Source of the DNA: Flaviramulus sp.
GTDB lineage: Bacteria; Bacteroidota; Bacteroidia; Flavobacteriales; Flavobacteriaceae
Length of the DNA: 64,000 nucleotides
Reading direction: 5' to 3'
Assembly: GCA_030731745.1 (NCBI GenBank)
Contig: JANQTJ010000015.1
Coordinates: 194,293-258,292 of the forward strand
This document shows positions 44,470-55,584 of this stretch, one piece after another. Every line of letters starts with the position of its first letter. Position 1 is the stretch's first letter. Position numbers and translations under genes: made by a program. The notes below the pieces were generated by a model, which saw nothing but the letters and a program-made list of their open reading frames with translations, did not search any database and was not told the DNA's origin.

Positions 44470-46863
44470 ATGAAAGTATTACATCTGTTATTTATTTTAT
44501 TATTAACAATTTGTTTTAATTGCTCAAAAAAGGAACAAAAAAATTTCGCTCAATTAACTAAAAATTCACCAAATATTATTGGCAAAACAGCATATTTAAA
44601 CTCACCATATGTTACCGCAGGCAATAGAGTTTATATGGTTGGCCATCAGGACGGAAGTTTTCCGGATTTAGGCTGGCATATTAAAGGTGAAATGGGTGGT
44701 ATTTGGAATCATCCTATAAAATTAATGGATGGTTTTGATATCGAAATTTTTGATACAATAGACACCCTTAAACTAAATAAAGCAGAGACTTTCACCAACT
44801 ATCCTTTTTCAAATAAACATTCATATAATTGGAAAGAAAAAGAACTTCAAATAGAACGATGGCAATTCGTCCCTGACAATAAACAAGGTATTGTTATACA
44901 ACTAATAATCAAAAATCTTGGTGCTGAAAAAAAAATGAAGGTGAAATTTACAGGTAACTCTGATTTACGCCCAACATGGTTAGGAGAACGAACTAATATG
45001 TTTGACAGCAAAGATTTAGCTGATTTTGATGAGGAAAATAATTTCTGGAAAATTAAAGACAGTTTAAATCCTTGGTATACTATTTTTGGTTCTCAATTAG
45101 ACTTTGAAAGCAAGTCTGAAATAAAAGAAAATAAAACTTCAAATAACACGATTTCTAGTAGTATTGAAGATGTAGTTTTCTTGTTTTCTGGAGAAAAAAA
45201 AGTTATAAATTACATTATAGCTGGTTCATATAATTCTGAAAAAGATGCTGTAAATACTTACCAAAGTATAAAGGAAAATATATTTGATGATTTTGTTTCA
45301 AAACAAGAACGTTATCGATCAATCTCGGAAAAATCTAAATTAACAATTCCAGACAAAAATATTGAGCAAGCTTTTGAGTGGCTAAAATACAATAGCGATT
45401 GGTTAATAAGAACAGTACCAGAAATTGGAACTGGTATTACAGCCGGAATACCTGATTACCCATGGTGGTTTGGTGTAGATAGTGAATATGCTTTAAAAGG
45501 ATACATGGCAATTGGCCAAAAAGAAGCTGTCTACAGTACTATAAAATTACTGGATAGTGTCTCTAATGCAATAAATGGAAATGGTAAAATTATTCATGAG
45601 ATGTCTAGCAATGGTTCCGTTTTTAATAATGGAAATATTAATGAAACACCACAATTTACATCTCTTATTTGGGAAATTTACAAATGGAATGGCGATAAGG
45701 CATTTTTAAAAGCCTATTACCCAAGCGTAAAAAAAGGATTGGATTGGTTGATGAATGCCAATGATGAAAATAAAAATTTATTCCCTGATGGTTTTGGAAT
45801 GATGGAGATACACGGTATGGATTCTGAAATGATAGATGTAGCATCTTATACACAGCGTGCTTTTGATGATGCTTCAAAAATTGCAATAGTATTAAATGAC
45901 ACCCTAAATGCAAGTATATATTATGAATTAGCTTATTCGATTAAGGATAAAATAAACAATGAGTTTTGGAGCGAACAATTTAAATCTTATGCGGATTTTA
46001 TTGGAAGAGATGCACAAGCATTAAAATTAATAGATGATGCTATAATTAGAGCAGACACATTAAACAAACCTTGGGCTGTTAACGAATTACAACAAACAAA
46101 AAACAATATTTTAAATCATCAAAATTCAGGATTAAAACCATTTGTATTACATCATAATTGGGTTGTAAACACACCAATGGAAATGAAAATTGCTGATACA
46201 CAAAAAGCTGAAAAAGCACTTAAAACTGCTGAAAAATTTACAAATCCATTTGGTGTATTTGTTACTGGAATTGATAGAGACGAAAGCTCAGAAACAGATG
46301 ATGGCTCTTTTAAAGGCAGTAAGCAATTTTCTTATACAGGTGCCGTCATGACATTACCAACGAGTGTTTTGATAGTCTCTGAAAACAACTACGGAAATCC
46401 AGATAAAGCGCTTGATTATATGAAACGCATGACTAAAAGCTTTAGTTATGCTTTTCCGGGTAGTATATATGAAGTATCGCCAGATTATGGTATGATTACA
46501 CAAGCTTGGAATATATATGGCTATGCTATACCTATTATTCAACAGTTTTTTGGAATCAATCCTATGGCTTCAGAAAAAAGAATTACCATACAGCCGCAAA
46601 TGCCTACCACATGGCATGAAGCCAAACTTGAAAATGTTGAAATTGGAGACAACTCAATTTCTGTTCAATACAATAAAACAAATCAAAAATTAGTACTTAT
46701 AATGACACAAATTAACCCCAATTGGTTATTAGAAATTAAACTCTCTAAAACCCCATATAAAAATTTCAGTGTAAATGAATCTCTTATTGATGTATCAGAA
46801 GACTCGGATTACTTTATATTTAAATCAAAAGCGAATAAAGTTGTCATTAGTTGCTTTAATTAA
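44470..46863 (+). CDS. Lipoprotein glycoside hydrolase of the (alpha/alpha)6-barrel type
   Basis: A 797-aa exported enzyme with a lipoprotein-like signal (LFILLLTICFNC). The N-terminal half (about 30-270) is a beta-sandwich domain. The second half is helical, with a glucosidase/debranching-enzyme-like active-site segment (GIPDYPWWFGVDSEYALKGY), SLIWEIYKWNGDKAFLKAYY and FAYPGSIYE-like SYAFPGSIYEVSPDYGMITQ. This layout resembles the catalytic domain of amylo-alpha-1,6-glucosidase and related GH families. The natural glycan is unknown. Divergent from pyrG, with an unknown membrane-protein gene 47 bp downstream. Confidence 0.72.
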   Translation: MKVLHLLFILLLTICFNCSKKEQKNFAQLTKNSPNIIGKTAYLNSPYVTAGNRVYMVGHQDGSFPDLGWHIKGEMGGIWNHPIKLMDGFDIEIFDTIDTLKLNKAETFTNYPFSNKHSYNWKEKELQIERWQFVPDNKQGIVIQLIIKNLGAEKKMKVKFTGNSDLRPTWLGERTNMFDSKDLADFDEENNFWKIKDSLNPWYTIFGSQLDFESKSEIKENKTSNNTISSSIEDVVFLFSGEKKVINYIIAGSYNSEKDAVNTYQSIKENIFDDFVSKQERYRSISEKSKLTIPDKNIEQAFEWLKYNSDWLIRTVPEIGTGITAGIPDYPWWFGVDSEYALKGYMAIGQKEAVYSTIKLLDSVSNAINGNGKIIHEMSSNGSVFNNGNINETPQFTSLIWEIYKWNGDKAFLKAYYPSVKKGLDWLMNANDENKNLFPDGFGMMEIHGMDSEMIDVASYTQRAFDDASKIAIVLNDTLNASIYYELAYSIKDKINNEFWSEQFKSYADFIGRDAQALKLIDDAIIRADTLNKPWAVNELQQTKNNILNHQNSGLKPFVLHHNWVVNTPMEMKIADTQKAEKALKTAEKFTNPFGVFVTGIDRDESSETDDGSFKGSKQFSYTGAVMTLPTSVLIVSENNYGNPDKALDYMKRMTKSFSYAFPGSIYEVSPDYGMITQAWNIYGYAIPIIQQFFGINPMASEKRITIQPQMPTTWHEAKLENVEIGDNSISVQYNKTNQKLVLIMTQINPNWLLEIKLSKTPYKNFSVNESLIDVSEDSDYFIFKSKANKVVISCFN

Positions 46864-46910
46864 CAAGAAAAATGATAATAAAATTAGTTTAATTTTGAAA
46901 ACAAAAAGAC

Positions 46911-47549
46911 ATGTATCTACTAAATTTTTTAAAAAACATTTTCGACCTAAAAAAATTATACAAATGCATTTATATAGCTATTATTCCAGCAATATTATTT
47001 TATAGCATGTCGCTTTTTTGGTTGAAATATACTGGATTTGAAGTTATGGAAATTCTCAGAGACCCAGCACAACAAAGCGGAGAATCTAGTTTTATCGGTT
47101 TTCTTTCCAATATAGGAATTTGGTTATGGGTTAGTGCATCAGCTATTAGTTTTTTCTCAGTTTTAACAAATGATTTTAAATTCAATAAAAACCTAAAAGA
47201 ACTTTTATTTTTAACTGGAGTATTATCAATTTTGTTAGCTATTGATGATTTTTTTTTAATTCATGATCGTTACATCAAACAAGAAATCTGTTTTATTGTT
47301 TATGCCATTTTTGCAGGAAGTATTTTAATAAGACATTACAAACTAATACTTAAAATTGAAGGTTTTGCCTTTTTATTTGCAGGTTTATTGTTGGCATTAT
47401 CGATTTTCACTGATTTAATTCAATCTCATATCCCTATAAAATATAGCTATTCACAAGTTTTTGAAGAAGGTTTCAAATTTATTGGTGCTACAACATGGTT
47501 GTATTTTACAGCTCGGGTTGCATCCTATAATCAAACGTTGATAGAATAG
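46911..47549 (+). CDS. Multi-pass membrane protein of unknown function
   Basis: A 212-aa integral membrane protein with about six hydrophobic helices (near residues 20-40, 65-87, 98-115, 125-140, 150-168 and 190-205). Charged or polar residues sit in or beside the membrane segments: AIDDFFLIHDRY (about 115-126) and EEGFKFIGATTWLYF (about 187-201). That pattern of acidic residues and His near helix ends could be a buried active or metal site. I did not recognise the family. It follows the glycoside hydrolase gene by 47 bp. Confidence 0.72.
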   Translation: MYLLNFLKNIFDLKKLYKCIYIAIIPAILFYSMSLFWLKYTGFEVMEILRDPAQQSGESSFIGFLSNIGIWLWVSASAISFFSVLTNDFKFNKNLKELLFLTGVLSILLAIDDFFLIHDRYIKQEICFIVYAIFAGSILIRHYKLILKIEGFAFLFAGLLLALSIFTDLIQSHIPIKYSYSQVFEEGFKFIGATTWLYFTARVASYNQTLIE

Positions 47550-47628
47550 AATTAAATATTACTAAAAATTTAAAATTTGTAATTTAATAAGTACTCGCGA
47601 CTACTAAAATTATTATAAACAATTCGAT

Positions 47629-47636
47629 TATCTTTG
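47629..47636 (+). promoter_or_regulatory. Promoter -7 element (TATCTTTG) for trmD
   Basis: TATCTTTG lies 19 bases before the trmD ATG at 47656. Confidence 0.55.
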
Positions 47637-47655
47637 CTTTAATTAAAGATGAAAC

Positions 47656-48333
47656 ATGCGCATTGATATTATTACGGTTTTACCAGAATTACTAAAAAGC
47701 CCTTTTGGAGCTTCAATTTTAAAACGTGCTATTGAAGCTAATTTAGTTGAAGTACACTTTCATAATTTACGAGATTACACTTCAGATAATTACAAATCTA
47801 TCGATGATACACAATATGGTGGTGGCGCGGGTATGGTAATGATGATTGAACCGATAGATAAATGTATTTCTACTTTAAAGTCTGAAAGATATTACAATGA
47901 CATTATATACATGACTCCAGATGGAGAAACACTCAAACAAGGTATCGCTAACCAATTATCGTTAAAAGAAAATTTAATCATATTATGTGGTCATTACAAA
48001 GGCGTAGATCAACGTGTAAGAGATCGTTTTATAACAAGAGAGATATCAATTGGTGATTATGTGTTATCTGGTGGCGAGTTAGGTGCTGCGGTACTTTGCG
48101 ATGCTATTATAAGACTTATACCAGGTGTTTTAGGTAATGAAACCTCTGCTCTAACAGATTCGTTTCAAGATAATTTACTAGCGCCTCCTATTTACACCAA
48201 ACCTCGTGAATATAAAGGTATGAAAGTACCAGAATTATTATTTAGCGGTAATTTACCTAAAATTGAAAAATGGCGCGAAGAGCAAGCTTATCAGAGAACC
48301 AAAGAGCGTAGACCAGATTTATTAGAAGATTAG
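47656..48333 (+). CDS. trmD: tRNA (guanine37-N1)-methyltransferase
   Basis: TrmD methylates G37 next to the anticodon to prevent +1 frameshifting. The 225-aa protein has the trefoil-knot SPOUT motifs [31 protein letters not shown] and [16 protein letters not shown], and a C-terminal helical domain. In many bacteria it sits in an rpsP-rimM-trmD-rplS operon. Here rplS is about 450 bp downstream with a reverse-strand gene between them, and rpsP and rimM are not adjacent. Its last 4 bp overlap that reverse gene. Confidence 0.96.
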   Translation: MRIDIITVLPELLKSPFGASILKRAIEANLVEVHFHNLRDYTSDNYKSIDDTQYGGGAGMVMMIEPIDKCISTLKSERYYNDIIYMTPDGETLKQGIANQLSLKENLIILCGHYKGVDQRVRDRFITREISIGDYVLSGGELGAAVLCDAIIRLIPGVLGNETSALTDSFQDNLLAPPIYTKPREYKGMKVPELLFSGNLPKIEKWREEQAYQRTKERRPDLLED

Positions 48334-48518
48334 TCAAAATCATCGAAGTTATTATGATAATCATCATCAAATTTTCCTTTCATTCCATAATTACTACCTC
48401 CACCATACTTAGTAAATTTAGTAACTAAAAAGGCTATTAGAAAAATAACAAAAATACCACCAAAAAGCACAAGCCATTCCTGAAGTTTTGGATTATAAAG
48501 AAGAAACATCATTCCCAT
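48330..48518 (-). CDS. Small single-pass membrane protein
   Basis: A 62-aa protein starting at the ATG at 48518 ([20 protein letters not shown]); an ATG at 48548 is also in frame. One membrane helix ([20 protein letters not shown]) is followed by a Gly/Asp/Asn-rich tail ([24 protein letters not shown]). Such short proteins are widespread in Flavobacteriaceae without known role. It lies antisense between trmD and rplS, overlapping the end of trmD by 4 bp. Confidence 0.68.
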   Translation of the reverse strand: MGMMFLLYNPKLQEWLVLFGGIFVIFLIAFLVTKFTKYGGGSNYGMKGKFDDDYHNNFDDFD

Positions 48519-48596
48519 GAAAGTAAATTTACAAAACTTTAGAAACAAAAAGCATAATTAAACTCGATTGTTGTGTTAAAGATAGCATCGACATCC

Positions 48597-48661
48597 TTTT
48601 GATTTCGCTAAAGATATAGCGTAAAGCCGAACCTTTTGTTGTGCAAAAGGAAACATCAAAA
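48597..48661. other. Cloverleaf-like structured intergenic element
   Basis: Outer arms TTTTGAT (48597-48603) and ATCAAAA (48655-48661) enclose two perfect hairpins: CGCTA/TAGCG (48606-48621) and CCTTTTG/CAAAAGG (48632-48650). This gives a three-way junction in either strand. It lies before the L19 promoter and is not part of the L19 leader. It could be an interspersed repeat copy or a small structured RNA; no gene assignment is possible. Confidence 0.5.
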
Positions 48662-48676
48662 AAATACAAATAAAAG

Positions 48677-48706
48677 GTTGCAGATTATTAATTAATAGTT
48701 ATTTTT
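48677..48706 (+). promoter_or_regulatory. Complete Bacteroidota-type promoter of rplS
   Basis: TTG at 48677-48679 (-33) and TATTTTTG at 48699-48706 (-7) are separated by exactly 19 bases, the expected spacing. It leaves a leader of roughly 70 nt before the ATG at 48781, long enough for regulation by a ribosomal protein, but no clear binding structure was identified. Confidence 0.65.
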
Positions 48707-48780
48707 GCAGCCAATTTCGGGTTAACCTCTGGCGAGAATCGTGAATGTTATTCTGATTTAACATAATTAAATTTAAAGAT

Positions 48781-49131
48781 ATGGAATCTTTAGTAAAGTT
48801 TATACAAGACGAATTTGTAACGAAAAAAGATTTTCCAGAGTTTGGAGCTGGAGACACAATCACTGTTTACTATGAAATTAGAGAGGGTGAAAAAGTAAGA
48901 ACACAGTTTTTTAGAGGTGTAGTAATACAAAGAAAAGGAACAGGAACTTCTGAAACATTTACAATAAGAAAAATGTCTGGTACTGTTGGTGTTGAGCGTA
49001 TTTTCCCAATTAATTTACCAGCATTACAAAAAATTGAAGTTAATAAACGTGGTAAAGTACGTAGAGCTAGAATTTACTACTTTAGAGGTCTTACTGGTAA
49101 GAAAGCTAGAATTAAAGAGGCTAGACGTTAA
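48781..49131 (+). CDS. rplS: 50S ribosomal protein L19
   Basis: L19 lies at the 30S-50S interface. The 116-aa protein has the family signatures FPEFGAGDTITVYYEIREGE, FRGVVIQRKGTG, GVERIFPINLPALQKIEV and RRARIYYFRGLTGKKARIKE. Length is normal. It has its own well-formed promoter and a terminator 32 bp after the stop. Confidence 0.98.
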   Translation: MESLVKFIQDEFVTKKDFPEFGAGDTITVYYEIREGEKVRTQFFRGVVIQRKGTGTSETFTIRKMSGTVGVERIFPINLPALQKIEVNKRGKVRRARIYYFRGLTGKKARIKEARR

Positions 49132-49162
49132 TAATTATACAACTGATTTTTCAGTTTTTAAA

Positions 49163-49189
49163 AGCTCTGACTTAATCAGGGCTTTTTTT
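49163..49189 (+). terminator. Hairpin terminator of rplS
   Basis: AGCTCTGA, loop CTTAA, TCAGGGCT (one G-T wobble), followed by a T run. Confidence 0.8.
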
Positions 49190-49496
49190 ATTAACTTTTG
49201 TTAATAAGTATGGTTTGTAAATAGCTGATATCTAATATATTAATTTCTTTGGCTTTAAAATTCAATTTATATTTTAGTTGTAGAAATAATAATAACTGTG
49301 ATTGGTTTCGCCAAAAAACGAATTTTTATTATATTCTATTAAAGCAACGTTCTTTATTAAATTGTTTTTTGATGTTTTTTTCAATCAGGTTTGTGCGTGA
49401 TTAAGAACTAACCATGATATTACAAAAAAATTTAATATGTGTAAGCATGATAAAATTACCTTTAATTGAAAGCTTAAAAAGTAACAAAGACGAAAG

Positions 49497-49566
49497 TTGA
49501 TGTTATTATACAAGCAATATTATTAACGAAATTAGCTTGTAAACAAAAAGCTAGTTATAACATCAA
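49497..49566. repeat. Long-range inverted repeat
   Basis: TTGATGTTAT (49497-49506) and ATAACATCAA (49557-49566) are perfect 10-bp inverted arms around 50 bases. The interior contains a shorter AGCTTG/AAAGCT-type pairing. It may be a folded transcript element or a remnant of mobile DNA. Confidence 0.4.
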
Positions 49567-49725
49567 AAAAACAATTATTTGAAACATTGAGTGATACATC
49601 AATACATTTTGAGAATCTCTTAAATGTTTCTTTGAAATAATAGCATATTACTTAGAAGGCTTGGAAGAAAATTTTAAACCACTTTAGTTTAATAACTACA
49701 AAAAGTTACATGATGTTATTTCAAA

Positions 49726-49772
49726 AAAAGCCATATCAATGATAGAGTTAATTCTTCTATGATATGGCTTTT
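49726..49772. terminator. Strong orphan hairpin, terminator-like
   Basis: AAAAGCCATATCA (49726-49738) pairs perfectly with TGATATGGCTTTT (49760-49772), and the loop adds a partial ATAGAG/CTTCTAT stem. A runs and T runs flank it, so it could terminate in either direction. No intact gene ends near it on the forward strand. Confidence 0.7.
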
Positions 49773-49905
49773 GTATTTTTATCACCTTTATTAAATATTT
49801 TTTAATTATTTCATACTGGTTTAAATACTTTTTGATTTTCTAATAAATCTACTCTTCTGTATTAATTTCATTAGTGTTTTAGGTTTTATTCATGGTCGTT
49901 TTTTG

Positions 49906-49913
49906 TATATTTG
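49906..49913 (+). promoter_or_regulatory. Promoter -7 element (TATATTTG) for isocitrate dehydrogenase
   Basis: TATATTTG about 70 bases upstream of the preferred ATG at 49983 and 25 bases upstream of an alternative ATG at 49938. Confidence 0.55.
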
Positions 49914-49922
49914 CAGCGCTAA

Positions 49923-52196
<2,274 letters not shown>

Positions 52197-52217
52197 ACAA
52201 ATTCAAAACATAAATTC

Positions 52218-52244
52218 AAAAAAGCTCCATAAAGGAGCTTTTTT
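52218..52244 (+). terminator. Hairpin terminator of isocitrate dehydrogenase
   Basis: AAAAAAGCTCC, loop ATAAA, GGAGCTTTTTT: a perfect 11-bp stem merging into a T run, ending 3 bases before the next promoter element. Confidence 0.85.
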
Positions 52245-52246
52245 CG

Positions 52247-52254
52247 TATTTTTG
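52247..52254 (+). promoter_or_regulatory. Promoter -7 element (TATTTTTG) for the TonB-dependent receptor
   Basis: TATTTTTG lies 16 bases before the ATG at 52271 and directly after the preceding terminator. Confidence 0.6.
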
Positions 52255-52270
52255 GAAAAAATTATTGCCA

Positions 52271-54643
52271 ATGAAAAACCTTCTCTGGTTTCTTGTTGTT
52301 TTTTGCGTTAATAACTTTTCGCTTGATGCTCAAGAAAAATTTACAATAAGTGGTATTATCTCTGAAGAAAAAAGTAATGAAACACTTATTGGAGTTAACA
52401 TTATTTTTCCAGACTTAAAAACTGGAACAACGACAAACGAATACGGATTTTATTCAATAACTATTCCTGAAGGAACTTATCAAATTTTAGTAAGTTACTT
52501 AGGATTCAATTCGATATCTGAAACCATCACTCTTACAAAAGATATTATTAAGAATTTTAGCTTATATGAATCTGCTGAAAATTTAGATGAAATAGTCATT
52601 ACAGAAAATATTGAAAAACTAAATATAAAAACACCACAAATGAGCGTTAATAAGTTAACCTCAAGTACAATAAAAAATATTCCTGTGGTCCTTGGTGAGT
52701 CCGATATAATAAAAGCGATAACACTTTTACCCGGAGTTACAAATGCAGGTGAAGGTGCTTCGGGTTTTAATGTTCGAGGTGGTGCAGTTGATCAAAATCT
52801 AATACTTTTAGATGAGGCTACGATATTTAATTCATCCCACTTGTTTGGATTCTTTTCAGTATTTAATCCAGATGCCATTAAGGATTTGAAACTTTATAAA
52901 GGTGGAATTCCTGCGCGATACGGCGGACGCGTCTCCTCGGTTTTAGACATTTATCAAAAAGAAGGGAATAATAAAGATTTTCATTTAAATGGAGGTATTG
53001 GTATTGTTTCTAGTAGATTACTAGCAGAAGGTCCTATTAAAAAAGAAAAAGGGTCTTTTCTTTTAGGTGGCAGATCAAGTTATGCGCATTTATTTCTACC
53101 CCTATTTGATATTAATAATATTGCCTACTTCTATGATTTAAACACAAAATTAAGTTACAAATTAAACGATAGAAATAATATCTACCTTTCTGGTTATTTT
53201 GGAAGAGATGTATTTAGAATTGAAGATACTTTTGAAAATACTTATGGTAATTCTGTTTTAAACTTTAGATGGAATCATTTATTTTCTGATAAATTATTTT
53301 CAAATTTATCAGTGATTTATTCGGATTATTATTACGATTTAAAACTAAATTTCGTAGAGTTTGATTGGGTTTCGGGCATTCAAAACTTCAACTTAAAATA
53401 CGATTTAAAACACTACATAAACAATACAATAAAATTACAATATGGTTTAAATAGTATTTATTACAAATTTAATCCAGGTGATATAAAACCAACTATTGAA
53501 ACTTCTGGAATCAATCCTTTTAAACTAACTGATAAATATGCTTTTGAAAATGCTATTTACGTCGATTCAGAACACAAAATATCTGATAAGCTTGCACTTT
53601 CTTATGGTTTACGCTTCAGTGCTTTTCATCGTTTAGGTCAAGATGAACTAAATATATACGAAAACAATCAAGCAGTTGTATTCAATGAAGATTTTCAAAT
53701 TTATGAAAAAGCAAATCCTATAGATATCCAAAATTTTAAACGAAATGATATTATTGAAAGCTTTTATAATCTAGAACCGAGAGCATCAATAGCATACCAA
53801 CTTAAAGAAAGTAGCTCAATTAAAATGAGTTATAATCGAATGAGTCAATACTTACATTTATTATCAAACACAAATTCCCCTACTCCACTCGATGTTTGGG
53901 CGCCAAGTGGTAAATATATTAAGCCACAAATACTAGATCAATTTGCTTTAGGATATTTTAAAAACTTCAATAACAACTCATACTCTTTAGAATTAGAAAG
54001 TTTTTATAAAACTATAAAAAACAGAATTGATTATATAGATGGTGCAAATTTAATAGCTAACAACGCCATCGAACAAGTTATTTTAAATGGTGAAGCCAGA
54101 GCTTATGGATTAGAAGTTCTTTTAAGAAAAAATGAAGGTAAATTTAAAGGTTGGTTAGCATACACACTCTCAAAATCTGAACAACAAACAAAAGGTAGAA
54201 CACCTTCAGAAATTGGAATAAATAATGGTAACTGGTATAATACTCCATTTGATAAAACACACGACATATCATTTACAGGAAGCTATAATTGGAATGAAAA
54301 ATGGAAAATAAATGCTAATTTTTTATTTCAAACTGGTCAACCTGGTACATTTCCTAATGCACAATACCAATACAATGGTATCAATATACCCAGTTTTAAT
54401 GGAAGAAATTCTGATAGACTCCCGGCTTATAATCGTTTAGATGTCGCTTTTAATTACACACCAAAACCTAACAAAAAGAAGGGTATACAGAGCTATTGGG
54501 TATTTGGCATTTACAATATTTACAATCGTAGAAATGCTGCAACCATAAATTTTGGTCAAAATATTGAAACTGGATTAAACGAGGCTACTCGATTAGCAAT
54601 TTTCGGAATTGTTCCATCTATATCATATAATTTTAAACTTTAA
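52271..54643 (+). CDS. TonB-dependent outer-membrane receptor with carboxypeptidase-like N-terminal domain
   Basis: A 790-aa outer-membrane transporter. The signal peptide ends FSLDAQ, followed by a carboxypeptidase-D-regulatory-like domain (about 25-105; TISGIISEEKSNETLIGVNI). Then comes a plug (about 120-230) with GFNVRGGAVDQNLILLDEAT and PARYGGRVSSVLDI, and a beta-barrel ending ISYNFKL with the C-terminal aromatic-rich strand. The ATG at 52271 is preferred to a TTG two codons upstream. The next gene, DUF4249, starts 4 bp after the stop. This pairing is common in Bacteroidota, and the cargo is unknown. Confidence 0.93.
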   Translation: MKNLLWFLVVFCVNNFSLDAQEKFTISGIISEEKSNETLIGVNIIFPDLKTGTTTNEYGFYSITIPEGTYQILVSYLGFNSISETITLTKDIIKNFSLYESAENLDEIVITENIEKLNIKTPQMSVNKLTSSTIKNIPVVLGESDIIKAITLLPGVTNAGEGASGFNVRGGAVDQNLILLDEATIFNSSHLFGFFSVFNPDAIKDLKLYKGGIPARYGGRVSSVLDIYQKEGNNKDFHLNGGIGIVSSRLLAEGPIKKEKGSFLLGGRSSYAHLFLPLFDINNIAYFYDLNTKLSYKLNDRNNIYLSGYFGRDVFRIEDTFENTYGNSVLNFRWNHLFSDKLFSNLSVIYSDYYYDLKLNFVEFDWVSGIQNFNLKYDLKHYINNTIKLQYGLNSIYYKFNPGDIKPTIETSGINPFKLTDKYAFENAIYVDSEHKISDKLALSYGLRFSAFHRLGQDELNIYENNQAVVFNEDFQIYEKANPIDIQNFKRNDIIESFYNLEPRASIAYQLKESSSIKMSYNRMSQYLHLLSNTNSPTPLDVWAPSGKYIKPQILDQFALGYFKNFNNNSYSLELESFYKTIKNRIDYIDGANLIANNAIEQVILNGEARAYGLEVLLRKNEGKFKGWLAYTLSKSEQQTKGRTPSEIGINNGNWYNTPFDKTHDISFTGSYNWNEKWKINANFLFQTGQPGTFPNAQYQYNGINIPSFNGRNSDRLPAYNRLDVAFNYTPKPNKKKGIQSYWVFGIYNIYNRRNAATINFGQNIETGLNEATRLAIFGIVPSISYNFKL

Positions 54644-54647
54644 GACT

Positions 54648-55460
54648 ATGAAAAAAGTATTAATTATACTCCTTAGTTTATTATTAGTATCCTGTGAAGA
54701 CATTATAGAAATTAATTTAAATACCGTAGAACCAAGATTAGTTATCGATGCCTCTCTAAATTGGGTAAAGGGAACTGACGGAAGAAATCAGTCGATAAAG
54801 CTGTCACTGACAGCTCCATTTTTTGATGAAACTGTCCCTCCAGCAACTGGTGCTGCAGTTACTGTAACAGATTCAAACAATAATACTTTTAATTTTATTG
54901 AAGAAGGATCAACAGGAGTTTACAATAATTATACTTTCATACCTGCTATTAATGAAACCTATAATTTAATTATTAACTATAATAATGAAATATATACAGC
55001 AACTGAAACTTTAATACCTGTTGTACCAATTGAGTTTATTGAACAAAAAAATGATGGTGGTTTTGCTGGAGATGAAATCGAGATTAAAGCTTTCTATTCA
55101 GACCCATTGAATATTAATAACTTTTATTTATTCGAATTTATTGTAGCATCTAGAAACAGTAAAGACATTGAGGTTTATGATGATGAATTTACTGATGGAA
55201 ATCAAATTTTTGCATTTCATTCAAATGAAAATCTTAAAACTGATGAAGAACTATTAATTATAAATTCTGGTATCTCTGAAAGATATTATGAGTTTATGAA
55301 TATACTTTTACAACAAACCGACGACCAATCTGGAGACCCTTTTCAAACACAACCTGCAACAGTTAGAGGAAACTGTATAAACCAAACAAATCCTAAAAAC
55401 TTTCCTTTTGGTTACTTTAGAGCCTCTGAAGCTGACAAATTAACTTATATCGTACAATAA
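54648..55460 (+). CDS. DUF4249 lipoprotein (receptor partner)
   Basis: A 270-aa lipoprotein whose signal MKKVLIILLSLLLVSCEDII gives a lipidated Cys16 with acidic residues after it, consistent with outer-membrane or surface placement. The body begins with INLNTVEPRLVIDASLNWVK and TAPFFDE, typical of DUF4249. Near the C-terminus are Cys and NPKNFPFGYFRASE. It is likely a surface-exposed or plug-side partner of the upstream TonB-dependent receptor. The ATG at 54648 is preferred to an upstream in-frame ATG at 54609 inside the receptor gene. Confidence 0.87.
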   Translation: MKKVLIILLSLLLVSCEDIIEINLNTVEPRLVIDASLNWVKGTDGRNQSIKLSLTAPFFDETVPPATGAAVTVTDSNNNTFNFIEEGSTGVYNNYTFIPAINETYNLIINYNNEIYTATETLIPVVPIEFIEQKNDGGFAGDEIEIKAFYSDPLNINNFYLFEFIVASRNSKDIEVYDDEFTDGNQIFAFHSNENLKTDEELLIINSGISERYYEFMNILLQQTDDQSGDPFQTQPATVRGNCINQTNPKNFPFGYFRASEADKLTYIVQ

Positions 55461-55584
55461 TTCAATTCATTTTTTATTTATAACAATTAAAAATTATTGC
55501 TTTTAAGATGATATTAACAATAATAAAATTTTATAGATAGGTATTTTATTTATTTTTATTGACAATCAATCTAATATAAAATAA

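Noticed and set aside
48597..48661. tRNA gene in the cloverleaf-like element
   Set aside because: No anticodon arm, T-loop TTCRA pattern or acceptor/discriminator arrangement fits a tRNA.
54609..54647. Upstream start for the DUF4249 lipoprotein
   Set aside because: It would put residues before a complete lipoprotein signal and lies inside the receptor gene.
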